Shown here in pieces: positions 10,357 through 18,864 of a DNA stretch of 64,000 nucleotides (within the stretch, counting starts at the first letter, position 1; the number at the start of each line of letters is the position of its first letter). A program made the position numbers and the translations under genes. The notes beneath the pieces are model-generated. The model searched no databases and had not been told where the DNA came from. It was given only the letters and a program-made list of their open reading frames with translations. The DNA is from Planctomycetota bacterium (GTDB lineage: Bacteria; Planctomycetota; B15-G4), in NCBI GenBank assembly GCA_029259715.1, contig JAJDEP010000007.1, positions 124,001-188,000 of the forward strand, read 5' to 3'.

Positions 10357-10530
10357 GGCCGCGCGCGCCCCTCGTCCGGGCCTCGCTCCCGCCGCTCACC
10401 CGCGCGTCCCGGCCGGAGCCGTTCGGAATCGGGACGTCACGTTTGCCCCTCGCAGCCGTACTCCAAGGGACGAGGCCGGCCCTGCCGCCGACAGGTGTGC
10501 GGGCCGACGACCGTCGCGAGGAGGAGCAGC

Positions 10531-11277
10531 ATGGGGTCGAGCCGGGGGGCCGTCAGCGACGCCGTCGTCATGTGGGGGTTCGTGGTGGTGGCGGTGCTGG
10601 TCATCGCGACCTTCCGACGGCCCGCCGGAGCGGCAGAAGGTCCCGGCCCCTTCGACGGCTTCGCCATCGACGCACGCCTGAATGAATTGGGCCCCTACGA
10701 CCTGACCCACGGCGCCTTCCGGGGCGGCCCGAGCTTCGACGACTTGCCGGGGCTGGTCGTCTCCGACGGTGTGGTGCGCGCCGGGCCCCAGGGCCTGCGC
10801 ATCACCGGTCTCGAAATCGGCTACCTGGTCTCCACGCGGGAGGACGTGAGCCTGCGCCTGGTGCTCGGCGCCCGGCGGCCCGTCGACGGGACGGATCCCC
10901 ACGAGGCGCTGGGGCCCCACGAATTCTTGGAGCCCTTCGAAGAGATCCGTGAGTTCGACGCGACCCTGCGGCTGCCCGGCGCGGTGGCCGGCGTCGGGGG
11001 AGATGCCGCGACGACGCAAGCCTGTGTCGTGACCCTCGACCTGCAGGCGGACGAACGCGATTTCGTGTTGCCGCCGGGGCGCTTTCTGCGCCACGTCGAG
11101 ATGCGCGTCGGCGCGGGCCCGCTGCTCGATCCCCGCGACGTGGCCGCGCGGGTGTGGCTGCGCCTGCGTGGGACGCCCGTCGGCGTGGGCTCGGGGGAAG
11201 TGGCGAATGCGAGCGAGACGCCGGTCGCCGGCTCCTCGGGAACGGCCAGCCCGTCGCTGCGCGCGGACTCCCGCTGA
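10531..11277 (+). CDS. Exported protein of unknown function
   Basis: No family is recognised. The start at ATG 10531 is chosen because GAGGAGGAGC sits just upstream; the ORF track begins 36 bp earlier. The 248-residue product has a hydrophobic segment VVMWGFVVVAVLVIATF (about 12-30) ending near AGAAEG, a signal peptide or anchor. The remainder looks beta-rich, with alternating segments such as LRITGLEIGYLVSTREDVSLRLVLGARR and FLRHVEMRVGAGPL. It ends 16 bp from the convergent GT2 gene. Confidence 0.6.
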   Translation: MGSSRGAVSDAVVMWGFVVVAVLVIATFRRPAGAAEGPGPFDGFAIDARLNELGPYDLTHGAFRGGPSFDDLPGLVVSDGVVRAGPQGLRITGLEIGYLVSTREDVSLRLVLGARRPVDGTDPHEALGPHEFLEPFEEIREFDATLRLPGAVAGVGGDAATTQACVVTLDLQADERDFVLPPGRFLRHVEMRVGAGPLLDPRDVAARVWLRLRGTPVGVGSGEVANASETPVAGSSGTASPSLRADSR

Positions 11278-11293
11278 CGGCCGGCCGCGCCGG

Positions 11294-12016
11294 TTACAGC
11301 AGGCCGGTGAAGCGCTTGAGCGCCAGGCCGAGACAGCTCGCGGCTCCCGAGTCGCCGCCGTGCACCTCCACGGTTCCCGAGCGGGGCGTGTAGGGGACCT
11401 CGATGGAGTCGAAGCGGCAGCCGGCCTTGCTCGCCCGCGCGAGCAGCTCGAGCTTGATGCCGTGGCCGGACTGCTTGAGCTTCTCGTGGCCGAGGGATTG
11501 CAGCGCGGCCATGGAGAAGGCGCGGAAGCCCGACTCGACGTCGTCGAGGGGAGCGCCGGCGGCGAGGCGCGCCAGACCCGACGACCGACGCCGGGGCGTG
11601 CCCGGGCCGCCGCCGGGCTCGGCGCTGCGCTGGGCCACGACGACGTCGGCGCCGCCCTTCAGCGCTTCTATGAGCGCCGGGACGAAGGTCGGGTCGTCGG
11701 TGCCGTTGCCCGCGATGATGGCCAGGTACTGGAACTCATTCTCGTTCTCGAAGGCCCAGCCGATGGCGTCGCGGATGGCCGAGCCCTGCCCCTTGTAGCG
11801 GCCGGTGCGGCGCATGAGGTAGTAGCGCGGGTTGTCGGCGGCCCAGTTGGTGCCGTAGTTGCGCCAGGTGCCGTCGACGCTGTCCTCGTCGACGAGGAGC
11901 ACGTGCAGGTGCTCGTCGCCGAGGTCGTCGAGGTCCTGCATCACGGGCTCGAAGTTCAGACGCTCGTTGAGCGTCGGCATGACCACCAGAGTGTGGCCCG
12001 ACGTTCCGGCGGTCAT
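11294..12016 (-). CDS. Glycosyltransferase family 2, dolichyl-phosphate-mannose-synthase-like
   Basis: The protein has 240 residues and a GT-A fold. It begins HTLVVMPTLNERLNFEPVMQDL and continues LHVLLVDEDSVDGT (nucleotide-binding DxD-like region), ADVVVAQRSAEPGG and ESGFRAFSMAALQ. The usual D-A-D-L motif is replaced by IIAGNGTDDP, so substrate and activity are uncertain. No membrane segments are visible. It lies 30 bp after the ornithine cyclodeaminase-like gene and is probably co-transcribed. Transfer of a sugar to a lipid carrier is the likely role. Confidence 0.8.
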   Translation of the reverse strand: MTAGTSGHTLVVMPTLNERLNFEPVMQDLDDLGDEHLHVLLVDEDSVDGTWRNYGTNWAADNPRYYLMRRTGRYKGQGSAIRDAIGWAFENENEFQYLAIIAGNGTDDPTFVPALIEALKGGADVVVAQRSAEPGGGPGTPRRRSSGLARLAAGAPLDDVESGFRAFSMAALQSLGHEKLKQSGHGIKLELLARASKAGCRFDSIEVPYTPRSGTVEVHGGDSGAASCLGLALKRFTGLL

Positions 12017-12046
12017 GGGGTGGGCTCGTTCATCGGACCGGGCGGC

Positions 12047-13015
12047 TCACGAATCGAGCATGGTCCCGGTGCCCTTGGCCTCGGCGGCCCGCAGGATGTG
12101 CGCGCCCAGGGCCACGTCGAGGATGCCCAGTCCGAGGTTGGCGGTGATGACGATGGGGTCGCCGTCGGGCCGGCCGGGGTGCTTGCCGGCGACGATGGCC
12201 GGCAGGTCGGTGGTCGGGTCGGGGCAGTCCTTGAAGAAGCCCTGCCCGCGGTAGTGGGCGAACTGGGCGAGGTCGTCGGTGAGCAGCAGGTCGGCGGCCG
12301 CGAACGACTCGGGCATGAAGTAGCCGTCGAAGTCGAGGGGCACGCACAGGGTGCCGGTCTGGATCCAGTCGGGTTCGATGACCGGCTTGGGGTCGCGGCT
12401 GATGGGGCCCGACGTGACGATGATGTGCCCGCCCACGCAGCATTCCTTCGGGTCGGGCGGGACGATGGCCGCGATCTCGTGCTTGAGGGCGACCTCGTCG
12501 GCGAAGCGCGCCTGCTTCTCGGTGTCGATGTCGAAGCAGAGCATGCGTTCGGTGTCGGGGAACACCGCGAGCAGCGCCGCGATGTTGGCGCGCCCCTGCA
12601 CGCCGCAGCCGAGGATGGTCATGACCTCGGAGCCGGGGTCGGCCAGGTGGCGCGCGGCGACGGCGGTGCACCCGGCGGTGCGCTTGGCCGTGATCTCGGT
12701 GGCGTCCATGATCGCGAGAGGCGTGCCCGTCTCGGGATCGTTGAGGATGATGTTGCCCTGGACGTAGGGCAGCCCCTTGGCCGCGTTGTCGGGGCTGCCG
12801 CCGACCCACTTCATGCCGGCCATGCCCGCGACCTGGGCCGGCATGGCGTGCAGGAAGGTGGAGCCGCCGGGCGCCAGGTCGACCTTCGGGGGCATCTGTC
12901 CCGTACCGTTCCCGAGCTCCTTCAGGGCGGACTCGACGATGTCGATGATCTCGGGCCACGACGGCATCAGCGTCGCGACCTCGGCGGCGGAGAGGTGTCG
13001 GATCTGCGGGGTCAT
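12047..13015 (-). CDS. Ornithine cyclodeaminase / mu-crystallin family protein
   Basis: The 322-residue protein starts at ATG 13015 (MTPQIRHLSAAEV); the track's extra 27 residues are Pro-rich and lie upstream of the predicted start. The Rossmann motif ILGCGVQGRANIAALLAVFPDTERMLCFDID binds NAD(P). KVDLAPGGSTFLHAMPA and GMKWVGGSPDNAAKGLPYVQG form the substrate side, and VTSGPISRDPKPVIEPDWIQ is typical of the family. Members deaminate ornithine, reduce cyclic imines or oxidise opine-like amino acids, so the exact substrate cannot be assigned. It may work with the GT2 gene that follows. Confidence 0.88.
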   Translation of the reverse strand: MTPQIRHLSAAEVATLMPSWPEIIDIVESALKELGNGTGQMPPKVDLAPGGSTFLHAMPAQVAGMAGMKWVGGSPDNAAKGLPYVQGNIILNDPETGTPLAIMDATEITAKRTAGCTAVAARHLADPGSEVMTILGCGVQGRANIAALLAVFPDTERMLCFDIDTEKQARFADEVALKHEIAAIVPPDPKECCVGGHIIVTSGPISRDPKPVIEPDWIQTGTLCVPLDFDGYFMPESFAAADLLLTDDLAQFAHYRGQGFFKDCPDPTTDLPAIVAGKHPGRPDGDPIVITANLGLGILDVALGAHILRAAEAKGTGTMLDS

Positions 13016-13065
13016 CGCGGTTTCCAGGTCGGCCGGGCCCCGGGGGCCGGGGGCATTCGGGGCGG

Positions 13066-13071
13066 AGTGTA
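13066..13071 (-). promoter_or_regulatory. -10-like element of the cyclodeaminase-GT2 operon
   Basis: TACACT on the minus strand lies about 50 bases before ATG 13015, giving a leader of about 44 nt. A -35 box is not convincing. Confidence 0.3.
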
Positions 13072-13119
13072 ACCAAGGGCGCCGTGTCGGGGACAACGCC
13101 CCGGGCGGGCCCCGTGTGG

Positions 13120-13542
13120 TCAGCGGCTGGCCTTCATCCGCGCCCGGATGGTGGTGAGGTCGTACAGGTCGCCTTCACCGGCGCCCGGGCAGAAGGAGGC
13201 CACGTCCTTCTCCCAGGTCTCCTCGTCCACCAGCAGTTCCGGCCAGAAGGGGAAGGTGCGGCACTGCTTAGGCCGGTGTGCGTAGATCGAGCACTGGCCC
13301 TTGCCGTCGAGGAAGACGCAGGCGTTGCCCTTGTCGCGGAAGACGAACCAGCCCCGGTCCCGGCGGCACCACTCCTCCTCGAACCGGCTCAGGGACACGC
13401 CGAGGTGGCGGGCGGCGGCCTGGCGCTCGGCGCGATTGGCGTAGACGTAGCTGAAGCCGTCGCCGTGATTGCGGCAGCACTTGCCGCAGGCCGTGCACTC
13501 GAAGCGCAGGCCCTCGGCGTACCAGGGCTCGGCGGCACTCAT
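13120..13542 (-). CDS. YkgJ-family cysteine cluster protein
   Basis: The protein has 140 residues. It carries the conserved cysteine set of the YkgJ / Fe-S-binding CxxCxxCC family: FECTACGKCCRNHG near residue 18, then CVFLDGKGQCSIYAHRPKQCRTFPFWPE, and a final FCPG. The cysteines probably hold a metal or Fe-S cluster. Function is unknown; some relatives act in methylation or oxidoreduction of cofactors. Its start region contains the last unit of a 17-bp periodic repeat that fills the gap after the aldehyde dehydrogenase gene. Confidence 0.85.
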   Translation of the reverse strand: MSAAEPWYAEGLRFECTACGKCCRNHGDGFSYVYANRAERQAAARHLGVSLSRFEEEWCRRDRGWFVFRDKGNACVFLDGKGQCSIYAHRPKQCRTFPFWPELLVDEETWEKDVASFCPGAGEGDLYDLTTIRARMKASR

Positions 13543-13602
13543 GGCAAGACCGGGCTCATCGGGACATGGGGCTCATCAGGATGCCGGGCTCATGCGTCGT
13601 CC
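13535..13602. repeat. Four degenerate 17-bp tandem units
   Basis: The plus strand shows GGGCTCATC at 13552 and 13569 and GGGCTCAT at 13586, exactly 17 bp apart, with a weaker copy (GCACTCATG) at 13535. On the minus strand each unit supplies an ATGAG. The units span the aldehyde dehydrogenase stop and the YkgJ start, suggesting local duplication of the start region. Confidence 0.6.
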
Positions 13603-14981
13603 CAACTCACCGACTGGGGCCGGGTGAACTGGCGATAGCCGTCGGGGCTGCCGAGGAAGCCGAAGCCGCTCTGCTTGGCGCCGGCCCAGGGCGGATCGCC
13701 CACGCCGCCGAGTCCGCGGTTGATGCCCACCTGTCCCGACTGGACCCGCGCCGCCAGGGCGCGTCCCTGCTCGGGGTCGCCGCTCCACACGCTGGCGCCG
13801 AGCCCGAAGGGCGAGTCGTTGGCGAGGGCCAGAGCCTGCTCGGCGTCGGCCACCACCCGGATGGTCGCGACGGGGCCGAAGGTCTCCTCGTTCATGATCT
13901 CCATGGACTCGTCGACGTCGGTGATCACCGTGGGCTGCATGAAGAAGCCGATGCCGTCGACCGCAGCGCCCCCGAGCACGATGCGGGCCCCCTTGGCCGC
14001 GGCGTCGCCGAGCTGGGCGACCACGTTGTCGCGTTGGGCGAGGCTGGCCATGGGCCCGAGGTTCACGTCGTCGGTGCCGGGGCCGTACGTGAGCGCCCGG
14101 GCCTTCTCGGTGACCAGGTCGGTGAAGCGTTCGGCCGCGCCCTGCTCGACGTAGATGCGCTCGACGGAGCAGCAGACCTGTCCGGTGTTGCGCATCGACT
14201 CGCGCACGGCGTAGTCGGCGGCGGCCTCGAGGTCGGCGTCGGCGCAGACGATCATGGGGTCCTTGCCGCCCAGCTCGAGCACGAGCCGCTTCAGGCCCGC
14301 GCTGCAGGCGGCCATGATGTGCCGGCCGGCCGCCACCGAGCCCACGAAGCCGACCATGTCGATGGAACCGGCGACCAGGGCCTTGCCGGTGGTCTCATCG
14401 CCCTGCACCAGCTCCATCACGCCCGACGGGAGCTCCGCCGCGAAGACCTCGTGCAGGGCGGCGCCGCACAGGGGCACGATCTCGCTCGGCTTGAAGACCA
14501 CCGCGTTGCCGGCCATGAGCGCGGGCACGATCACCTCGCGCGCCATGGAGAGCGGGAAATTCCAGGGCGTGATGGCCGCCACCACGCCCAGGGGTTCCCG
14601 GGTGATGCGCGTGGTGGTGCCGTCCTTGCTGGTCTCGGTGGCGGCCAGGGCGGCCTCGCACGATTCGACCAGGCCGACGATGGCGGGCCCCATGCGACCG
14701 GCTTCCTGGCGCGCCGAGGCGATGGGCTTGCCCATCTCCCGCGTCACGAGTCCGGCGAGCTGTTCGATGAGGGCCTCGTCGTCGAAGCGCGCGGCGATGC
14801 GGCGCAAGACGGTGGCGCGTCCGGCGAGGCCCATGTCGGCCCAACCGGGTTGCGCCTTCCGGGCTGTCTCAATCTTGGACGAGACCTCGGAGGCGCCTGC
14901 ACAGGGGATCTGCGCAACGATTTCGCCCGTGGCCGGGTCGATGTCCGCGATCGCTTGGGCAACGGCCGTTGGGGTGGCCAT
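13590..14981 (-). CDS. NAD(P)-dependent aldehyde dehydrogenase, succinate-semialdehyde dehydrogenase type
   Basis: The enzyme has 463 residues, typical for compact SSADH-like enzymes, and oxidises an aldehyde to a carboxylate. It carries the cofactor-binding ITPWNFPLSMAREVIVPALMAGNAVVFKPSE, the catalytic Glu region LVLELGGKDPMIVCADADLE, and the nucleophile Cys in RNTGQVCCSVERIYV. EIMNEETFGPVATI follows. The start at ATG 14981 has GGAGGA just upstream, and a TAGAAT -10-like element lies about 43 bp upstream. The substrate is inferred only from similarity to GabD-type enzymes. Confidence 0.92.
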   Translation of the reverse strand: MATPTAVAQAIADIDPATGEIVAQIPCAGASEVSSKIETARKAQPGWADMGLAGRATVLRRIAARFDDEALIEQLAGLVTREMGKPIASARQEAGRMGPAIVGLVESCEAALAATETSKDGTTTRITREPLGVVAAITPWNFPLSMAREVIVPALMAGNAVVFKPSEIVPLCGAALHEVFAAELPSGVMELVQGDETTGKALVAGSIDMVGFVGSVAAGRHIMAACSAGLKRLVLELGGKDPMIVCADADLEAAADYAVRESMRNTGQVCCSVERIYVEQGAAERFTDLVTEKARALTYGPGTDDVNLGPMASLAQRDNVVAQLGDAAAKGARIVLGGAAVDGIGFFMQPTVITDVDESMEIMNEETFGPVATIRVVADAEQALALANDSPFGLGASVWSGDPEQGRALAARVQSGQVGINRGLGGVGDPPWAGAKQSGFGFLGSPDGYRQFTRPQSVSWDDA

Positions 14982-15023
14982 CGAATCCTCCAGTCAGTTC
15001 AACACGGATGATGAGGGCTCGGT

Positions 15024-15029
15024 ATTCTA
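15024..15029 (-). promoter_or_regulatory. -10-like element of the aldehyde dehydrogenase gene
   Basis: TAGAAT on the minus strand would start transcription near 15017, leaving a ~36-nt leader with GGAGGA before ATG 14981. The rest of the 290-bp gap (14982-15271) shows an odd palindrome AGTCCCTGGGACT at 15061, an imperfect hairpin at 15103-15140 and a T7 run near 15201, none assignable. Confidence 0.4.
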
Positions 15030-15259
15030 CGCGAGGTTGCCTGCGTGGCGTTCACCCATCAGTCCCTGGGACTGGGTCCGGAGAATCCTTGGCATAGCTG
15101 ACTCTGCCACCGAGTGACTTGGGTGGTGCGCGGTGACAGAGTTTGCAACGGGGGCGATTCGACGGCTCTGATTCCGGGAGAGTGGCCCCCGCAGGCAGCC
15201 TTTTTTTCATTCCGGCGCGCCCGTCCCGTCTCGACGGCTGTTTTCGCGCGCGGCGTCTC

Positions 15260-15265
15260 TAGAAT
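15260..15265 (+). promoter_or_regulatory. -10-like element, predicted leaderless start of the YfhO-like gene
   Basis: TAGAAT ends 6 bases before GTG 15272, so transcription would begin at the start codon. CTGTTT about 16 bases upstream is a weak -35 candidate. No ribosome binding site is present. Confidence 0.5.
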
Positions 15266-15271
15266 CCCGGC

Positions 15272-18200
15272 GTGAGCGTCCGCCCGCCCGCCCTCCTCGT
15301 CCTGCTCGCGACGGCGGCTCTGCTGCTCGCGCTGCTGCCCGGTGCCGTCTTCGACGGTGAGGTGCTGAGCTCCGCCGACCTGCTGCTGGCCCGCGACCCC
15401 TGGCGGGCCGTGGCCCCCGACGACTTCACGCCGCGCTTTCCGGGCATGACCGACCCGGTGGTGCAGTTCCAGCCCTGGCGGATGTACCTGCGTGAGCGCC
15501 TGGCGGAAGGCGAGCTGCCCCTCTGGAACGACCGGGCGGCGGCCGGGCAGCCCTTCATGGCCAACATGCAGAGCGGCGTGTTCAGCCCCTACGTGGCGCC
15601 GCACCTGCTGCTGCCCTTCGCCACGGCCGAGCTGGTCATGCAGTTGCTGAAGCTCATGGTGGCGGCGCTGTTCTCCGTGCTGCTCGCGTGTCGCCTCGGC
15701 GCGAGCCGCCCGGCCGCGCTGTTCGCCGCCCTGGCCTACACCTTCGGCGGCTACCAATTCCTCTGGCTGGCCTGGCCCCACAGCGCGACGGCGTCGCTGC
15801 TGCCGCTGCTGCTCTATCTGGTCGAGCGGCGGGTGGGTGGCCGCGAGGAAGCGGGCGTGGAAGCGGGGGCGGGAGCGGGAGCGGAAGCGAGGGTGGAGGC
15901 GGGCGCGAAGTCGGGAGCCGTGGCGGAGGCGGCGGACCGTGCGCAGGGCAGCGACGATCCGTCGCCGGGCGCCGCGGCGCCGTGGTGGAGCGGGCCGGCG
16001 CTGTCGCTGGGCGTGGGGGCGTTGCTGCTCACGGGCCATGTGGAGACGGCCCTGCACGTGTCGCTCGCGGTGGCGCTCTACGCGGTGCTGCGCCAGAGCG
16101 GGGACGCCCGCCGTCGGCTTACCGAGCTGTTCACCATCGGCGGGTGGTCGGTCATCGGGCTCGGCCTGTCCGCCGTGGCCGTGGTGCCCTTCGTGCAGTA
16201 CCTGGGCCTCTCCCGCGCCTACGCCGAGCGGGTGCGCTTCCAGGACCTGTGGCGCGTCGTCGAGTGGGGCGCCGCGCCGGGCTGGTTCGTGCTCGCCTTG
16301 CTGGTCGCGGGGGCCTGGCTGTTCGTGCGCCGGCTGGTGCGGGTGGAACGCCCCGCGGCCATGGTGGTGGCCATCGTGGCGCTGGCCGTGTTCGGCGCGT
16401 GGGCCTGCTCCCTCGCCGACGCGCTGGGCATGCCCGACCACTACCGCCGCCTGGTCCACCCGGACGGCCACGGCCACCCGGTGACCGCGCGGGGGCTGAC
16501 CTACGGCGCCGAGCTGGCCTACTTCGAGGTCAACGGCGGCTACGCGGGGCTGATCTCGCTGCCCCTCGCGCTGCTGGCGTGCTGCGTCGCCCGTCGGCGC
16601 GCCGTGGTCACCGCGCTGGGCGGGCTGTGGTTGGCCGCCTTCGTCGTCGGCTACGAGGTGCCGGTGCTCAGCGACCTGGCCGACCACCTGCCGTTGATGA
16701 ACATCTCGCACAACCGCCGGCTGATGCTGGTGGTGAGCTTCGCCGGGGCCATGCTGGCCGCGCTCGGGCTCGACGCCCTGGCGGGTCGACGTCCGGCGGG
16801 CGAACGCGGGGGCCTGCGCCGCTTCTGGATCCTCGCCCTCGGCCTGTCGGGAGCCCTGGCGCTGGCGCCGCACCTGCCGTGGTCGGAGTCGCTGCTCGGA
16901 TCGCTCGGCGTGCGCAGCCTGCCGCCGGCCGCCGCGCCCGACGCCCCCGCGCCCCGCGCCGGTGCGGGCCCCCCGATCGGCGACATGCTCCGGGTGACCA
17001 ACGTCATCGCACCAGGCCAGCCGCTCGTGGTCGAAGGCTGGGCGCTGACCGACGACGGTCTGCCCACCGTGTTCATCGACCTCGTCCAGGGCGAGCGGCG
17101 CGAGATCGTGACCCTGTCGCCCCTCGAGGGACGCGGGCCCGCGCTCGAGCCGCCGCCGGTCCCCGCCGACCATCCCTTCCGCGGCCTGGCGGGCTTCCGG
17201 GTGGAGGTGCCGCTCGACGGCTACGTCGCCGGTCGTCTGCACCTGCGCCTGCGCATGGCCACCACCGACCATCCGCGACAACTCGTGCGACGGCGCAGTC
17301 TGACCGTGCAGCCCGATCACCCGGTGCAGCCGCGCTGGTACGTGCTCGGCGGGCTCGGGGCGGCGCTGCTCCTGTGGGGCAGCCGGCGCCGCGGGGCGAA
17401 GCCGTCGACGCTCCTGCCGCTGGCCGGTCTGGCCCTGCTCGTCGGCGACCTGCTCCTCTTCGGGCGCGGCCTGCAGCCCACCATCCCGCCCGAGCAGTTC
17501 TATCCGCCCAACCCGGTGACGGATCACCTCGCGGCGGTGCAGCGCACCCGGGGGCCATTCCGCGTGTGGGCCCTGGGCAGCGTGATCCTGCTGCCGAACA
17601 CGGCCTCGGTCTACGGCCTGCGCGACCTGCAGAGCTACGACGCCCTCGAGGTCGACCGCATGGACATCCTGCTCGGGGCCCTGCGCCCGCAGGACCGCGA
17701 GCGCGTGGTGCTGGGCGAGGTCGTCGACGTGACGCACCCGCTCTTCTCGCTGCTCGACGTCGGGTATCTGCTCGCGCCGCTGGCGTGGGAGCCGCCCGAG
17801 GGCGCGACCCTGAGCCGGGTGCTCGACGACGGACACATCACGCTGTGGCGCAATGACGGCCCGCGCTCGCGCACGTGGCTCGCGCCGCGGGCCTTCTCCA
17901 TCAGCGAGTTCATCGACTCACCGCCGCCGGGCCGCACCGGCGACCCGGGCGTCGTGCACTTCGACCACCGCCGCGCGGTGATGCGCGGTGTGGCGCAGGC
18001 CTATCGCGAGGACTGGGACCCGCGCGACGCCATCGTCATCGACGGCCCGGGTCCGTCGATGCCCCGGGGGCCGCCGCCCGCGCCCGACGCCGTCGCCCGG
18101 GCCTTCGCGGGCGAGGCCCGCGTCGTCGAGGACGGCCCCGAACGCCTGGTCATCGAGACCGACACCAACGAGGGCGGCTGGCTCGTTGTGGGCGATGCCT

Positions 18201-18415
18201 TCTTCCCCGGCTGGCGCGCCTCGGTGAACGGCGAGGCGGCCACGATCTATCCGGCCTTCCACGCCCTGCGGGCGCTGAAGGTGCCGGCCGGTCGTTCGAC
18301 CGTGGAGATGGTCTACACCCCGGCCGCCTTCCGCATCGGCCTCGCCTTCAGCGGCGCCGCGCTCGTGGCCATGGCCGTGGCGGCGGCGCTGGCGTCGTCC
18401 CGCCGTCGGTCATGA
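15272..18415 (+). CDS. Large YfhO-like polytopic membrane protein
   Basis: The protein has 1047 residues. The N-terminal two thirds hold many transmembrane helices in a GT-C-like arrangement. The family block includes LLARDPWRA, DPVVQFQPWRMYLRERLAEGELPLWNDRAAAGQPFMANMQSGVFSPY and LAYTFGGYQFLWLAWPHS, matching YfhO (PF09586). In Gram-positives YfhO glycosylates lipoteichoic acid; here it probably moves sugars onto an envelope glycan. The C-terminal part has a soluble region (VIETDTNEGGWLVVGDAFFPGWRASVNG) typical of the family, then a last helix. An Ala/Gly/Glu repeat insertion occurs near residues 190-230. GTG 15272 is chosen from the adjacent -10 element. Confidence 0.85.
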   Translation: MSVRPPALLVLLATAALLLALLPGAVFDGEVLSSADLLLARDPWRAVAPDDFTPRFPGMTDPVVQFQPWRMYLRERLAEGELPLWNDRAAAGQPFMANMQSGVFSPYVAPHLLLPFATAELVMQLLKLMVAALFSVLLACRLGASRPAALFAALAYTFGGYQFLWLAWPHSATASLLPLLLYLVERRVGGREEAGVEAGAGAGAEARVEAGAKSGAVAEAADRAQGSDDPSPGAAAPWWSGPALSLGVGALLLTGHVETALHVSLAVALYAVLRQSGDARRRLTELFTIGGWSVIGLGLSAVAVVPFVQYLGLSRAYAERVRFQDLWRVVEWGAAPGWFVLALLVAGAWLFVRRLVRVERPAAMVVAIVALAVFGAWACSLADALGMPDHYRRLVHPDGHGHPVTARGLTYGAELAYFEVNGGYAGLISLPLALLACCVARRRAVVTALGGLWLAAFVVGYEVPVLSDLADHLPLMNISHNRRLMLVVSFAGAMLAALGLDALAGRRPAGERGGLRRFWILALGLSGALALAPHLPWSESLLGSLGVRSLPPAAAPDAPAPRAGAGPPIGDMLRVTNVIAPGQPLVVEGWALTDDGLPTVFIDLVQGERREIVTLSPLEGRGPALEPPPVPADHPFRGLAGFRVEVPLDGYVAGRLHLRLRMATTDHPRQLVRRRSLTVQPDHPVQPRWYVLGGLGAALLLWGSRRRGAKPSTLLPLAGLALLVGDLLLFGRGLQPTIPPEQFYPPNPVTDHLAAVQRTRGPFRVWALGSVILLPNTASVYGLRDLQSYDALEVDRMDILLGALRPQDRERVVLGEVVDVTHPLFSLLDVGYLLAPLAWEPPEGATLSRVLDDGHITLWRNDGPRSRTWLAPRAFSISEFIDSPPPGRTGDPGVVHFDHRRAVMRGVAQAYREDWDPRDAIVIDGPGPSMPRGPPPAPDAVARAFAGEARVVEDGPERLVIETDTNEGGWLVVGDAFFPGWRASVNGEAATIYPAFHALRALKVPAGRSTVEMVYTPAAFRIGLAFSGAALVAMAVAAALASSRRRS

Positions 18416-18497
18416 GTTGGCGGGGGCCGTGGCATGCGGGCGGCGGTGCCGTCGGATCTGTTGTGAGCCGTGAGTTCGTATTCAAGAGGTGTCCGTC

Positions 18498-18857
18498 ATG
18501 AAGAACAACTCGTTGCTGCGCCGCTTCGGTTACGCCCGTTCCGGGTTGGCGGCCGCGTGGCGTTCCGAGCAGAGCTTCCGCACCGAGGTGATCCTCGGCG
18601 GCGTGTGGTTCGCCGTGCTGGTGGTCGTCGGCGCCGATCCGCTCTGGTGGCTGCTGTCGTCCGTCGCGGTGGCCTTCGTGCTGGCCACGGAGCTGATCAA
18701 CACGGCCCTCGAACAGCTGGCCGACCACCTCGAGCCGGAGCAGGTGCCGGCGGTGGAGATGGCCAAGGATTGCGCGGCCGGCGCGGTGCTCGTCGCCGTG
18801 ACGGCGTCGCTGGTGGTCGCGGCGTTCACCCTGCGGGCGACGATCTTGCAAGGGTGA
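18498..18857 (+). CDS. dgkA: Diacylglycerol kinase / undecaprenol kinase
   Basis: This 119-residue integral membrane enzyme phosphorylates diacylglycerol (or undecaprenol) with ATP, recycling lipid by-products of envelope synthesis. RFGYARSGLAAAWRSEQSFRTEV is the cytoplasmic amphipathic start. ATELINTALEQLADHLEPEQVPAVEMAKDCAAGAVL holds the family signature with catalytic Glu and metal-binding Asn/Glu. Three membrane helices are visible. ATG 18498 is preferred over GTG 18489 because AAGAGGT lies at good spacing. Confidence 0.94.
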   Translation: MKNNSLLRRFGYARSGLAAAWRSEQSFRTEVILGGVWFAVLVVVGADPLWWLLSSVAVAFVLATELINTALEQLADHLEPEQVPAVEMAKDCAAGAVLVAVTASLVVAAFTLRATILQG

Positions 18858-18864
18858 GCCGCCC

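Noticed and set aside
15061-15140. Palindrome AGTCCCTGGGACT and the imperfect hairpin at 15103-15140 as an RNA element
   Set aside because: The stems are short or mismatched, and no conserved riboswitch core or T-run is positioned to support it.
15059-17836. A 925-residue minus-strand ORF opposite the YfhO-like gene
   Set aside because: The composition (Arg, Gln, His, Gly) and lack of motifs mark it as an antisense shadow of a clear family protein.
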